42,199 nucleotides of DNA, from NCBI GenBank assembly GCA_036557185.1, contig DATBHZ010000087.1, forward strand, positions 1-42,199. Reading direction: 5' to 3'. Positions 24,053 through 32,207 of the stretch are shown in pieces. A program made the translations under genes and the position numbers. The DNA is from DATBHZ01 sp036557185. Its GTDB lineage: Bacteria; Actinomycetota; Acidimicrobiia; IMCC26256; JAENVU01. The notes below the pieces were generated by a model that was not told the DNA's origin, did no database searches, and worked only from the letters and a program-made list of their open reading frames with translations. The first letter of the stretch is position 1, and each line of letters begins with the position of its first letter.

Positions 24053-24859
24053 TCAGGTCTTCTCGCCGGCGGGGGCGTCGAGGAATCGCGCGACCGCCTC
24101 GTCCCAAGCATCGCGTGCCTGCGCGCGGCGTTCGGGTGGGCCCTGGGTCGAGAACCAGTTGTGGTACACGATGCCGCCGTAGACCGTGCCGATCACGCCC
24201 GGGCCGCGCACCTCGGTCGTCTCGATGAGGCCGACGCGGCCGGGCTCGCGCATCGAGATCAGCTCTGCAACGTCCCATGACTCGCCGTGCACGAACGAAC
24301 CCGACTTCCACCACGACCGCACGAAGGTGTGCTTGCGGTCGCGGAAGTCGCGGGTGCGCATCGCGAGCATGCTCGGGTGCGCGAAGCCTCGGTGCATGTG
24401 GCCGCCGACGACGACGTTGCCCTTGTCCAGCTCCTCGCGCAGACGGTCGAGCCAATCGGGGCTGATCGGGAAGGCATCGGCGTCGAGCGTCACGAAGAGC
24501 TCCGTGCGAACCCGGGAGACAGCGATGTCGAGCGCGGGACCGTGCCCCAAGTTGATCGGGAGCAGGATCGACCGGACGTCGCTCGAGCGCAGGAGCGATC
24601 GCGACCGATCCGCCGAGGCATTGTCGACGACGACGACGTCGGCATTCGGGCTGAACTTCTCGACCGCCCGCAACAGGACCTCGAGGAAGTCGGCGGTGTT
24701 CCAGTTGACCGTCACCACCGTGAAGCGATCCGGTTCGAGCGCTCGACGCGAAATCCGGCCCGCGATGCGGCTCGTGCTCGACGCCGCGTTCGCGACCAGC
24801 GCCATGGTCCGCTGCTTCAGGTCGGACGTCCGGCTCTTCGCTCCCGGTGAGGCGCTCAT
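24053..24859 (-). CDS. GT2 glycosyltransferase (paralogue A1)
   Basis: The 268-residue GT-A protein shows VNWNT (51-55), VVDNASAD (77-84), the metal-binding DADAFP (Asp126, Asp128) and GHGPALD (105-111). A C-terminal stretch FVHGESWDVAELI with EVRGPGVIGTVYGGIVYHNWF is shared almost residue for residue with the next gene. It belongs to the rhamnosyl/glycosyl GT2 group that lacks membrane segments. It sits 7 bases downstream of its close paralogue at 24867-25676, so the pair are probably co-transcribed and arose by tandem duplication. Donor sugar unknown. Confidence 0.85.
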   Translation of the reverse strand: MSASPGAKSRTSDLKQRTMALVANAASSTSRIAGRISRRALEPDRFTVVTVNWNTADFLEVLLRAVEKFSPNADVVVVDNASADRSRSLLRSSDVRSILLPINLGHGPALDIAVSRVRTELFVTLDADAFPISPDWLDRLREELDKGNVVVGGHMHRGFAHPSMLAMRTRDFRDRKHTFVRSWWKSGSFVHGESWDVAELISMREPGRVGLIETTEVRGPGVIGTVYGGIVYHNWFSTQGPPERRAQARDAWDEAVARFLDAPAGEKT

Positions 24860-24866
24860 CGGCCGG

Positions 24867-25676
24867 CTAGCTGTTCGCCGCGGAGGGCGCGTCGAGGAAG
24901 CGCTCGACGGCCTCCGACCATGCCTCGCGCGCGGCGGTGCGACGGTCCTCGGGACCCTGCGACGAGAACCAGTTGTGGTACACGATGTCGTCGTACACGG
25001 TGCCGATCACACCCGGGCCGCGCACCTCGGAGGGCTGCATGAGCGACACACGCGGCTGCTCGCGCATCGAGATCCGCTCCCCGACGTCCCAATCCACTCC
25101 CGGGACGAACTTTCCCGGCTTGAAAGCCGAGTTCAGGAACGTGTGGTGCCGCTCACGGAAGTCGGCCGTGCGCATCGCGAGCACGCTCGGATGGGCGTAG
25201 CCGCGCTGCATGTGGCCACCGACGACGGCGCTCCCGGCGTCGAGCTCGGAGCGGAGCCGGTCGAGCCAGTCCGATCGCACGGGGAACGCGTCGATGTCGA
25301 GCGCCACGAAGAACTCCGTGTGCACGCGCGACGCCGCGAGGTCGAGACCCGGACCGTGACCGATGTTGAACGGGAGAAGGATCGCCTTCGCTCGCGATGC
25401 TCGCAGCACCTCACGGGAGCCGTCCTTCGAGCCGTTGTCCACGATGATGATGTCGGCGTCCGGGCTGAACTGCGGGATGGCACGGAGGAACACCTCGAGG
25501 AAGTCGACGGTGTTCCAGTTGACCGCCAGCACGGAGAACCTGGAAGGGTCGAGCGGGCAGCGCGATCTCCGGCCCACGAAGCAGCTCGCGTGCGCGACCT
25601 GCCGGCCTGTGAGCTTCTTCGCACGAGAAGTGAGTGCTACCCGCACTCTGCGCGACGACCAGTCCCCCGCCGACAC
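24867..25676 (-). CDS. GT2 glycosyltransferase (paralogue A2)
   Basis: A GTG start with a GGTGGGG element gives 269 residues, the same length as its paralogue; the much longer open frame is ignored. Conserved features are VNWNT (52-56), IIVDNGSKDGS, the metal-binding DIDAFP (Asp127, Asp129), GHGPGLD and the C-terminal EVRGPGVIGTVYDDIVYHNWF. The near-identical motif set, equal length and tandem position show duplication. The two enzymes may add adjacent residues with related linkages. The gene's 5' end faces a divergent GT2 gene across a 153-base gap with a TACAGT hexamer at 25729. Confidence 0.83.
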   Translation of the reverse strand: MSAGDWSSRRVRVALTSRAKKLTGRQVAHASCFVGRRSRCPLDPSRFSVLAVNWNTVDFLEVFLRAIPQFSPDADIIIVDNGSKDGSREVLRASRAKAILLPFNIGHGPGLDLAASRVHTEFFVALDIDAFPVRSDWLDRLRSELDAGSAVVGGHMQRGYAHPSVLAMRTADFRERHHTFLNSAFKPGKFVPGVDWDVGERISMREQPRVSLMQPSEVRGPGVIGTVYDDIVYHNWFSSQGPEDRRTAAREAWSEAVERFLDAPSAANS

Positions 25677-25829
25677 CGCACCCCACCGATTGTCGATTGC
25701 CACCTGCGAAAGCGCTGCTCGCGGGGCGTACAGTACCAGAACGCCGAATTTTCGAGCCCGCGCCACACGTGACGCACGCTCCCGATCGAGCCGCGTGCAA
25801 TGGCGCGCTCGGTCCATCGACACCACCCC

Positions 25830-26726
25830 ATGACGGACGCCGCACAAACGCCGGGCACCGGTGCCACCACACCCGAGCTGTCCGTCGTGATCGCAGCGCA
25901 CAACGCTGCGGTGACACTCCCCGAACAGCTCGAAGCGCTCCGAACGGAGCAATGGGCGCAACCCTGGGAGATCGTGCTCGTCGACAACGCCTCGACGGAC
26001 GACACGCGGGCGGTCGCGGAGCAATTCTCGGCCGGGCTCGAGCGACTGCGAATCGTCGACGCGCTCACCGGCCTCGGGCCGGCACACGCGCGCAACGTGG
26101 GCGCGTCCCACGCGGTGGGCCGCTCGCTGGCCTTCTGCGACGCCGACGACGTGATCGCCGGAGGGTGGGTGCGAGCGATGGGTGAGGCGCTCGGCAGCCA
26201 CGAGTTCGTGTCGGGACCGCTCGAGCTGCATCAGCTGAACGCGGACTGGCTCGCCGACTCGAGAGGCAGCACCGGGACGAACGGCGCGGTCTGGTTCGAC
26301 GGGGTGTTCCCGTTCGCCAGCTCGTGCAACTTCGGGATCCGCCGCGAACGGTTCGACGAGCTCGGCGGCTTCGACGAGGCGCTGCACGTCGGAGAGGACA
26401 TCGAGCTGTCGTACCGGCTCTCACAGGCAGGCGTCGAGCTCCGTTTCGAGCCCGCGGCCGTCGTGCACTACCGGTACCGGCCGACGCTGCGCGCCACTTT
26501 CGACCAAGCGCGTGCCTACGGCGCGTCACGCCCCCGTATCGCCGAGCGTTTGCGCACCGATGGTGCCGAGGTCTCCCAGTGGCAAGGTGCGCGCAACTGG
26601 GCGTGGCTGGTGAAGCACGCCGACCTCTTGGGCACGAAGGCAGGCCGCGCCCGCTGGCTCTGGGTCGCGGGACAGCGCGTGGGCAACCTCCAGGGATCGC
26701 TGGAGGTGCGCAGGCTCTACCTCTGA
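25830..26726 (+). CDS. GT2 glycosyltransferase (paralogue B1)
   Basis: The 298-residue enzyme has the GT-A pattern ELSVVIAAHNAA, VDNASTDDTR (51-60), the DADD metal motif (104-107), and the later acidic pair in VGEDIELSYRL. The downstream motif VVHYRYRP and the C-terminal WVAGQRVGNLQGS are shared with the B2 copy at 31320. I choose the ATG at 25830 because B2 also starts with Met/Val-Thr-Asp; an ATG at 25800 is possible and adds ten residues. It ends in a 10-base convergent overlap with the fused glycosyltransferase gene. Confidence 0.84.
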   Translation: MTDAAQTPGTGATTPELSVVIAAHNAAVTLPEQLEALRTEQWAQPWEIVLVDNASTDDTRAVAEQFSAGLERLRIVDALTGLGPAHARNVGASHAVGRSLAFCDADDVIAGGWVRAMGEALGSHEFVSGPLELHQLNADWLADSRGSTGTNGAVWFDGVFPFASSCNFGIRRERFDELGGFDEALHVGEDIELSYRLSQAGVELRFEPAAVVHYRYRPTLRATFDQARAYGASRPRIAERLRTDGAEVSQWQGARNWAWLVKHADLLGTKAGRARWLWVAGQRVGNLQGSLEVRRLYL

Positions 26727-28495
26727 CTCTCCGCGAGCGTCTCGCTCGGCGTCCAGTCCTCACCTGCGAATTCCTGGAGCTCCTCGCCCCAGCCCTGCGC
26801 ACGCACGCGCCGCCGGCGCGACTCGACGATGGCGAGCTTCGTGAGCTGCTTCGCCCGGACGCGCGCACTGCGGGCGGCCGAACCGTCCTTCAACCACGTG
26901 AGCCCGCCGAAGTGCCGGTACTTGCGTCGCCAGTCGACGGGCATCTCCGTCCACGTCAGCCCCGCATCGCACAACGCGCGGAAGTAGGTCGCGCCGACGT
27001 CGTAGGAGATCCCGCCGCTGCGCAGGTTGGGGTCTTTCACGTCCCGCAGCTCGAAGCTCGCGTCGACCTTTCCTCGCACCTGGTCGAGGTCGATGAGGAG
27101 CAGCCAGGGACTCGGCCGGAGGGCGAGCTCGCGCATCGCACCGGTGACGGGGTGCACGTACAGACCCGTTGGCATGAGCATCCTGGCGCACACCATCGCA
27201 GAGCCGGTGCGCAGCGCCGTCTTCACGATGTCGTCGAGCCATCCGTGCTCGCGGTACTCGACGTCCGAGTCGGAGAAGACAGCGAAACGTGTCGTGCAGC
27301 CCGCGAGCCAGCCGTCGATCCAGGCAGCGTGGGCGCGACCGTGCGGCGCCTCCTCGAGGTGCAGCCAACCGAAGTCCTGCCAGTCGCGCAGCATCTCGAC
27401 GGATCCGTCGCTCGATCCGGAGTCGCCGACGACGAGATCGAACGGCCGGCCGGCGAAGTGTCGCATCGACCGGATGCACAGCTCGGTCGCGTGCATGGTA
27501 TTGAGGTTCGCGACGTGCACCGTGACGGAGTCGTCGACCATCGGGCCGACCGGCTCGTGGAGGTACTCGGCGAGCGCCTCGCGCCACGCGGTCTCCGTGT
27601 CGCTGCGTGTCAGCCCTCCGATCTGGACGTCGGACCGCAGTCGAGTCGAAGCGCCGTTGTGGTACACGACGCCGCCGAACACGGAGCCGAGTTGGAGCGG
27701 CCCGCGGACGCGCGTCCGGGGCAGCGCGGAGACCTTGTCGAGGCCCTCCCGCCGCGTGATGCTCTCGCCGGTGTCCCACTCGTCGAGGCCGCGCCGCTCC
27801 GGGTCCCACGTGCCGATGTGGGGCGTGAACGTGTGCCGGCGCGTGGCGAAGTCGGCGGTGCGCATCGCGAGGCAACACGGATGGATGTAACCCCGCGCCG
27901 CCTCGGCGCCGCACACGGAGTGGCCGTCTTGCAGGGGGCCGAGCAACGCGTCGAGCCACCCCTCACCGATCGGGAACGCGTCGACGTCGAGCGCGACCAC
28001 GTACTCCGTGCGACTGAGGAGGAACGCGAGGTCCATCGCAGGACCATGGAAGAGGTTCTGCGGTGAGAGGAAGCAACGAATCCTCCGGCTCTTGCGGCAC
28101 TCACGCAGGAACTCGCGACTGCCGTCGGCGGAGCCGTTGTCGATCACGAGAACCTCGAGCGGGGTGTTCCTGGGGCTTCCGAACCGCTCGATCGCGCCGA
28201 GCACGTCCTTGAGGAGGTCCACGGAGTTCCAGTTCACGATCGCGATCGTGACCCCTTGCCGGAGCCGCACTCCGGGGATGCGTTCGGCGGCGCGCACGCG
28301 GACGAGTGCCCGCATCGGGCGGAACGCGAGGTTGAGTGGGCGGTTCAGCGCGGTGTCGTCGATGATCGACGACTCCCACGGCGGCACGAACTCGAGGTCC
28401 TTGCGCTTCCGGAGCTTGCGCGCGACGAAGGTGACGCCCCGCCATCCCACTGCCGGCACTCCGGACAGTGCACCCAGCCCACGAGAGCCCGCCAT
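26717..28495 (-). CDS. Two-domain GT2 glycosyltransferase
   Basis: The 592-residue protein carries two GT-A modules. The first (about residues 80-330) belongs to paralogue family A: IAIVNWNS (84-91), VIDNGSADGS, GPAMD and DVDAFP (Asp170, Asp172). The second (about 335-592) starts with VTVHVANLNTMHATELCIRS, with VVGDSGSSDGS and a DSDVEY metal motif near residue 425. A fusion would let one protein add two sugars in turn, as in bifunctional polysaccharide polymerases; alternatively one module is structural. No frameshift is needed for the fusion, which is continuous in one frame. A TACGAT hexamer 9 bases before the ATG suggests a leaderless transcript. Confidence 0.85.
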   Translation of the reverse strand: MAGSRGLGALSGVPAVGWRGVTFVARKLRKRKDLEFVPPWESSIIDDTALNRPLNLAFRPMRALVRVRAAERIPGVRLRQGVTIAIVNWNSVDLLKDVLGAIERFGSPRNTPLEVLVIDNGSADGSREFLRECRKSRRIRCFLSPQNLFHGPAMDLAFLLSRTEYVVALDVDAFPIGEGWLDALLGPLQDGHSVCGAEAARGYIHPCCLAMRTADFATRRHTFTPHIGTWDPERRGLDEWDTGESITRREGLDKVSALPRTRVRGPLQLGSVFGGVVYHNGASTRLRSDVQIGGLTRSDTETAWREALAEYLHEPVGPMVDDSVTVHVANLNTMHATELCIRSMRHFAGRPFDLVVGDSGSSDGSVEMLRDWQDFGWLHLEEAPHGRAHAAWIDGWLAGCTTRFAVFSDSDVEYREHGWLDDIVKTALRTGSAMVCARMLMPTGLYVHPVTGAMRELALRPSPWLLLIDLDQVRGKVDASFELRDVKDPNLRSGGISYDVGATYFRALCDAGLTWTEMPVDWRRKYRHFGGLTWLKDGSAARSARVRAKQLTKLAIVESRRRRVRAQGWGEELQEFAGEDWTPSETLAESQR

Positions 28496-28504
28496 GCACC
28501 CGCA

Positions 28505-28510
28505 ATCGTA
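28505..28510 (-). promoter_or_regulatory. -10 element of a probable leaderless GT2 transcript
   Basis: TACGAT on the minus strand ends 9 bases before the ATG at 28495. No RBS is visible, which fits leaderless initiation. Confidence 0.35.
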
Positions 28511-28596
28511 GGGTTGCCCGCCTGCCCGCGTGACAACGCGCCTCGCACGGCGGCGAGCCGGGCGCTATCCGCGAGCTTCGGCGCCTTGCCGGCCCC

Positions 28597-29496
28597 TCAT
28601 CCGAGCACGACCCCGTACCGTTCGGCGAGCTGCGCGTTGCACCGCCGGTATCGATCCTGCAGCCGGGCACGTGTCGCCGCGTCGAAGAACGGCCGCTTGG
28701 GGGGAGGCAGGCGCGTCGCGAGCACTCCCAGCGGAAGCTGCCAAAACGGACGAACGGATACGAGCGGGTACGGGTTGAGCAAGCTGCGCTCGAAGTGGTT
28801 CATGAAGCGGCGGGCCCCGAGGAGGCGCCGAGGGACGCCCGCGTTGACCCTCCGGTGCAGCGCCTCGTCGGTGAGCTCGGGCCACGGCTCGATCTCGAGG
28901 TACGCGGCCACGTCGTCGAGGAACGCGCGCGGGTCCCTGGTGAGCGCGCCCAGCTCGAACAGACGGATGTTGTCGGCGCCGAACAGCGCGGCGTACGCGT
29001 CGGCGAGCCGGTCGTAGTCGTACCGCGCGAGATCGAACCCGACCGTTCTCCAGTGGGATCCCTCGTCGAGCAGTGCTTCGACGCGTGCCGGTGACCCTTC
29101 ACGAACGAGCTGCTGGTACTCCGACTCGAGCATGGCCGTCTGCTCGCGCACCACGGCGAAGACCCGCGCGTCGGGAACGACGGCGTGAAGGCGCTCCGCG
29201 ATTCGGAACGCGTCGTAGCTGCCGCTCGCGAGGTGTCCCGACAGCCGCTCTGCCGACACGACGATGATGCCGTCTTCCGGTACGTCGAGCTCAGCAGCGC
29301 GCTCGTCGAACAGGCGGCGCGCGCGTCCGACGTCGAACGACCTGTCGGGCTGGACGATGATCTCGCGCAGAAACGGCTGCCCGACCGGAGTGGTGATGAA
29401 CGCCCCGATCGCGGGATGGCTCGGCAGCGCGACCCGTTGGAACCAGGTCGAGGCGGTCTTGCGATACCCGATGTGGAACGCGACGCGGGGGCTCAC
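28597..29496 (-). CDS. Sulfotransferase-like P-loop protein (family C, copy 2)
   Basis: The 299-residue protein starts at a GTG whose GTGA overlaps the stop of its upstream paralogue. The N-terminal HIGYRKTASTWFQ (8-20) is a PAPS-binding-loop variant with Lys-Thr-Ala-Ser-Thr in place of Arg-Ser-Gly-Thr-Thr. A second conserved region FAVVREQTAMLESEYQQ gives the Arg and Ser expected for 3'-phosphate contact. The rest has the alpha/beta pattern of the family. It is probably a sulfotransferase acting on sugars, but a divergent P-loop protein of other function cannot be excluded. Sharing RRLLGARR and NPYP blocks with its neighbour shows tandem duplication. Confidence 0.75.
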   Translation of the reverse strand: MSPRVAFHIGYRKTASTWFQRVALPSHPAIGAFITTPVGQPFLREIIVQPDRSFDVGRARRLFDERAAELDVPEDGIIVVSAERLSGHLASGSYDAFRIAERLHAVVPDARVFAVVREQTAMLESEYQQLVREGSPARVEALLDEGSHWRTVGFDLARYDYDRLADAYAALFGADNIRLFELGALTRDPRAFLDDVAAYLEIEPWPELTDEALHRRVNAGVPRRLLGARRFMNHFERSLLNPYPLVSVRPFWQLPLGVLATRLPPPKRPFFDAATRARLQDRYRRCNAQLAERYGVVLG

Positions 29497-30425
29497 GATC
29501 GTGGTGAGGCGGCGGTCGGCTGTGCGAACTCGATACCGAATTCGGCCGCGAGACGCCGATTGGAGTGGTGGAACCGCTCGCGCAGCCGGGCTCGAGCCTC
29601 GTCGTCGAGCAGAGGCGCCTTCGGCGGCGGAAGCCGCGAAGCGAGCGCCGAGAGCGGCGACCGCCAGACCGGGCGCACATCCGCGACGGGGTACGGGTTC
29701 AGCGCGCTGCGCTGGAAGTTGTTCAGGACTCTGCGGGCACCGAGGAGCCGTCGTGGTGCGTCCGCGTTCATGCGCAACGTGAGGTCCGAGTCGTCGAGCT
29801 GCGGCCAGGGTTCGATCTCGAGAAAGTCCGCCAGCTCGGTCAGGAACAGCGCGGGCTTGGCGCACATCGCGCAGAACTCGAAGAGGCGAAATCGCTCCGC
29901 TCCGAAGAGACGGACGTACTCCCCCGCGAGCCTGTCGTACTCGTAGTGACCCGGGTCGAAGACCACGGTCTTCCAGTTCGGGCGGCTCTCGAGCAGCGTC
30001 GGGAGCGATGCCGTGAGGCCCTCGAGCACGAGCCTGTGGTACTCGGACTCGATCATGTCCACCTGTTCGCGCACGACGGCGAACACCTTCGCGTCGGGCA
30101 GCACCGATGCGAGCCGCTCGGCGATGCGGACCTCGTCGTAGCCGCCGCTGGCCGCATCTCCGGAGAGGCGCTCCGCCGAGATCATCAGGAGCCCGCCGTG
30201 TGGGACCTGCAGCTGCGCGGCGCGGTCCTCGAAACGTGAGCGCGCTCGCGAGGGATCGAATCCGAGATCCGAGCAACCGATGATCTCGGCGAGGAACGGG
30301 TCGTTCGCGGGCGCGCCGGTCAGCCAGCTTCGGATCATCGGGTGTCGAGGGACGACCACCTGCTGGAACCAGGTGCTCGCGGTCTGGTGGTACCCGATGT
30401 GGATTGCGACGCGAGCGCCAGCCAT
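29493..30425 (-). CDS. Sulfotransferase-like P-loop protein (family C, copy 1)
   Basis: The 310-residue protein starts at MAGARV; an upstream GTG (30437) would add four residues. HIGYHQTASTWFQQ (9-22) is the variant PAPS loop. FAVVREQVDMIESEYH gives the second cofactor-contacting region, and the RRLLGARRVLNNFQRS stretch is shared with the downstream copy. Length and motif order match copy 2. Both lie on one transcript, with GTGA overlap. The acceptor is unknown; sulfation of a glycan is the working idea from the neighbourhood. Confidence 0.75.
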   Translation of the reverse strand: MAGARVAIHIGYHQTASTWFQQVVVPRHPMIRSWLTGAPANDPFLAEIIGCSDLGFDPSRARSRFEDRAAQLQVPHGGLLMISAERLSGDAASGGYDEVRIAERLASVLPDAKVFAVVREQVDMIESEYHRLVLEGLTASLPTLLESRPNWKTVVFDPGHYEYDRLAGEYVRLFGAERFRLFEFCAMCAKPALFLTELADFLEIEPWPQLDDSDLTLRMNADAPRRLLGARRVLNNFQRSALNPYPVADVRPVWRSPLSALASRLPPPKAPLLDDEARARLRERFHHSNRRLAAEFGIEFAQPTAASPRS

Positions 30426-30467
30426 GTCAGTCGTCACTGTCGCGTCGTTGCCGTGCCATGACGGCGA

Positions 30468-31190
30468 TCAGGACGACAGGACGGCTTTCGCGCGCACGCG
30501 AAGCCTGACGAGTGCGGACCGCCCGATGGTGAAGGGGGCGAGCACGCGAGCTCGAGCCCGCTCGGAGGCGTCGAGCGGCTCCTCGTGGATCCAGTCGGGT
30601 CGCACGCGCGCTGCGAGGACTTCCTGGAACCTCTCCTTCGAGATCCCGTCCAGGAGGAACGAGAGGCGCTCGTAGGTGTAGTCGGCGTCGCGAGCGAACC
30701 GCGGGAACAACAGCAAGGTGTGCGGCAGGTCGTACTCGGCGAGTGTCACGACGAGCTCACCGAGCTGCTCGGCGAGCGCGTGCTGCTGGCGCCAGAACTG
30801 CTTGGTGCCCCACATGCCGCCTTGCGCATCCGTGGTGCGGCCGTAGTTCGAGAGCCGGATGCGGCTGGCGGCCGCAACTTCGAGGCTCCGGACCGGGATG
30901 ATGACGTGGTCGATGGTGACATTCCCCGCGTCCATCGCCGTGCGCATCCGCGCAGCCAGGTTCGGGATCTTGACGATGCGCGGGCCGTCGGGCCGGATCG
31001 AGCGCTCGAGCCCCGCTCGGTGCTCGGGATTGATCTCGACGCCGGGCTCGAAGCTGGTGTCGAGGCCGAGGTCGGTCAGCAGCGCGACGAGCAGGGTGGT
31101 ACCTGCCCGGCCGGTCCCCGTGATCACGATCTTGCCCCGCTCGTGATCGACGCCGACCGCTCCTCCGTGCGTCTCGAGGGCGTCACCCAT
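30468..31190 (-). CDS. P-loop sulfotransferase-like protein (family D, copy 1)
   Basis: The 240-residue protein starts at MGDALE, where a TATACT hexamer lies about 30 bases upstream. The P-loop reads GTGRAGTT (25-32), close to the PAPS loop but with Gly-Arg-Ala in place of Pro-Arg-Ser. HVIIPVRSLEVAAASRI resembles the 3'-phosphate-binding region. LPHTLLLFPRFARDADYTY is strongly shared with copy 2 at 32208. At ~240 residues it is shorter than classical sulfotransferases. I call it sulfotransferase-like; an unrelated nucleotide-binding role remains possible. Confidence 0.72.
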   Translation of the reverse strand: MGDALETHGGAVGVDHERGKIVITGTGRAGTTLLVALLTDLGLDTSFEPGVEINPEHRAGLERSIRPDGPRIVKIPNLAARMRTAMDAGNVTIDHVIIPVRSLEVAAASRIRLSNYGRTTDAQGGMWGTKQFWRQQHALAEQLGELVVTLAEYDLPHTLLLFPRFARDADYTYERLSFLLDGISKERFQEVLAARVRPDWIHEEPLDASERARARVLAPFTIGRSALVRLRVRAKAVLSS

Positions 31191-31220
31191 GGTCGGTCCA
31201 GTGTTCGAAGTAGAGGCGGG

Positions 31221-31226
31221 AGTATA
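31221..31226 (-). promoter_or_regulatory. -10 element (TATACT) for the family D and C sulfotransferase-like operon
   Basis: TATACT on the minus strand (5 of 6 to consensus) lies 30 bases upstream of the ATG at 31190. It would drive the genes 31190-28597, which are separated by at most 42 bases. Confidence 0.4.
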
Positions 31227-31305
31227 CCGGTGTGCCCGCGCGCCACCATGGCCGCGAAGTGCGCACATCGGTTGTCATCGCTGCCGAGTCGGCAAACCGC
31301 GGCGC

Positions 31306-31311
31306 TACTGT
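31306..31311 (+). promoter_or_regulatory. -10 element of a probable leaderless GT2 transcript
   Basis: TACTGT ends 8 bases before the GTG at 31320, the spacing for a transcript starting at the start codon. No RBS is visible upstream of that GTG. Confidence 0.4.
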
Positions 31312-31319
31312 CCCGCCCT

Positions 31320-32192
31320 GTGACGGACCCGATCGAGCTCACGGTCGTCATCCCGGCGCGCAACGAAGCCGCGACGATCACCGACGCGCTCGACGCGCTC
31401 GCTGCTCAGCGTTGGGAGGGCAGCTGGGAGGTGATCGTCGTGGACAACGGATCCACGGACGGCACACCCGAGGTCGTGGCGAGGCACGAGGGGTTGCGGG
31501 GACGGGTGCGCGTGGTCCGGGCCGACCGGCGAGCCGGCCTGAACTACGCACGCAACGCCGGCCTGGCGCACAGCACCGCATCGAGCTTCGCATTGTGCGA
31601 CGCGGACGACGTCGTGAGCGAGGGCTGGTTGGCGGCCATGGGTGACGCACTGCGGCTGCATGCAATGGTGACGGGACCCCTCGAGCTGGATCGCCTGAAC
31701 CCCAAGTGGCTGGCCGACTCGCGCGGCCGAGGTGACGAGCGCGGGCTGCCGACCTTTCACGGCATCTTTCCGACGGTCCACGGCAACAACATGGGGATGC
31801 AACGCGCGCTCTGGGAAGAGCTCGGTCGGTTCGACGAGGACGTGCTCATCGGCTCCGACGACGTCGAGCTGTCGATGCGCGCCTGGTTGGCAGGCGTCGA
31901 CATCCATTTCGCGCCCGAAGCGGTCGTGCACTACCGCTACCGCCCCGAGCCGTCGGCGCTCTGGCGGCAAGGACGCAACTACGGCAGGTCGCGGCCGATC
32001 GTGGTCCGGCGCCTGCGCGAGCTCGGCCGGCCCTGCCCGAGCCGGTTCGCCGGGTGGAAGTCGTGGGCTTGGCTGGTCGCGCACGTCCCCGACCTGCGCA
32101 CGCAGGCGGGTCGCGCGTCGTGGGTGTGGGTCGCGGGTAACCGCGTGGGTCAGGTCGAGGGATCCATCCGGTATCGTGCCCTCTTCGTCTGA
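31320..32192 (+). CDS. GT2 glycosyltransferase (paralogue B2)
   Basis: The 290-residue protein starts with a GTG (Val-Thr-Asp); the open frame extends far upstream but lies antisense to the neighbouring gene there. Motifs are LTVVIPARNEAATI, VDNGSTDGTP (41-50), DADD (94-97) and SDDVELSMR. VVHYRYRP and VWVAGNRVGQVEGS are shared with paralogue B1 at 25830. It is a cytoplasmic GT-A enzyme. The next gene, a family D P-loop protein, follows after 15 bases and is likely co-transcribed, pairing a sugar addition with a possible sulfation. Confidence 0.85.
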   Translation: MTDPIELTVVIPARNEAATITDALDALAAQRWEGSWEVIVVDNGSTDGTPEVVARHEGLRGRVRVVRADRRAGLNYARNAGLAHSTASSFALCDADDVVSEGWLAAMGDALRLHAMVTGPLELDRLNPKWLADSRGRGDERGLPTFHGIFPTVHGNNMGMQRALWEELGRFDEDVLIGSDDVELSMRAWLAGVDIHFAPEAVVHYRYRPEPSALWRQGRNYGRSRPIVVRRLRELGRPCPSRFAGWKSWAWLVAHVPDLRTQAGRASWVWVAGNRVGQVEGSIRYRALFV

Positions 32193-32207
32193 GCACTCGG
32201 GGGAAGT

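Noticed and set aside
24860..26387. Long 506-residue version of the GT2 gene at 24867
   Set aside because: Its first half is antisense to the GT2 gene at 25830 and lacks family features. A GTG at 25676 with RBS gives the same length as the tandem paralogue.
26717..28495. Two-domain GT2 as an artefact of a missing stop or frameshift
   Set aside because: Both domains lie in one continuous frame with normal codon use and a plausible linker, so a real fusion is more likely.
29497..30276. Long 559-residue frame at 28597 as a fused protein
   Set aside because: The N-terminal part is out-of-frame shadow of the 29493-30425 gene; the GTGA overlap at 29493-29496 explains the true start.
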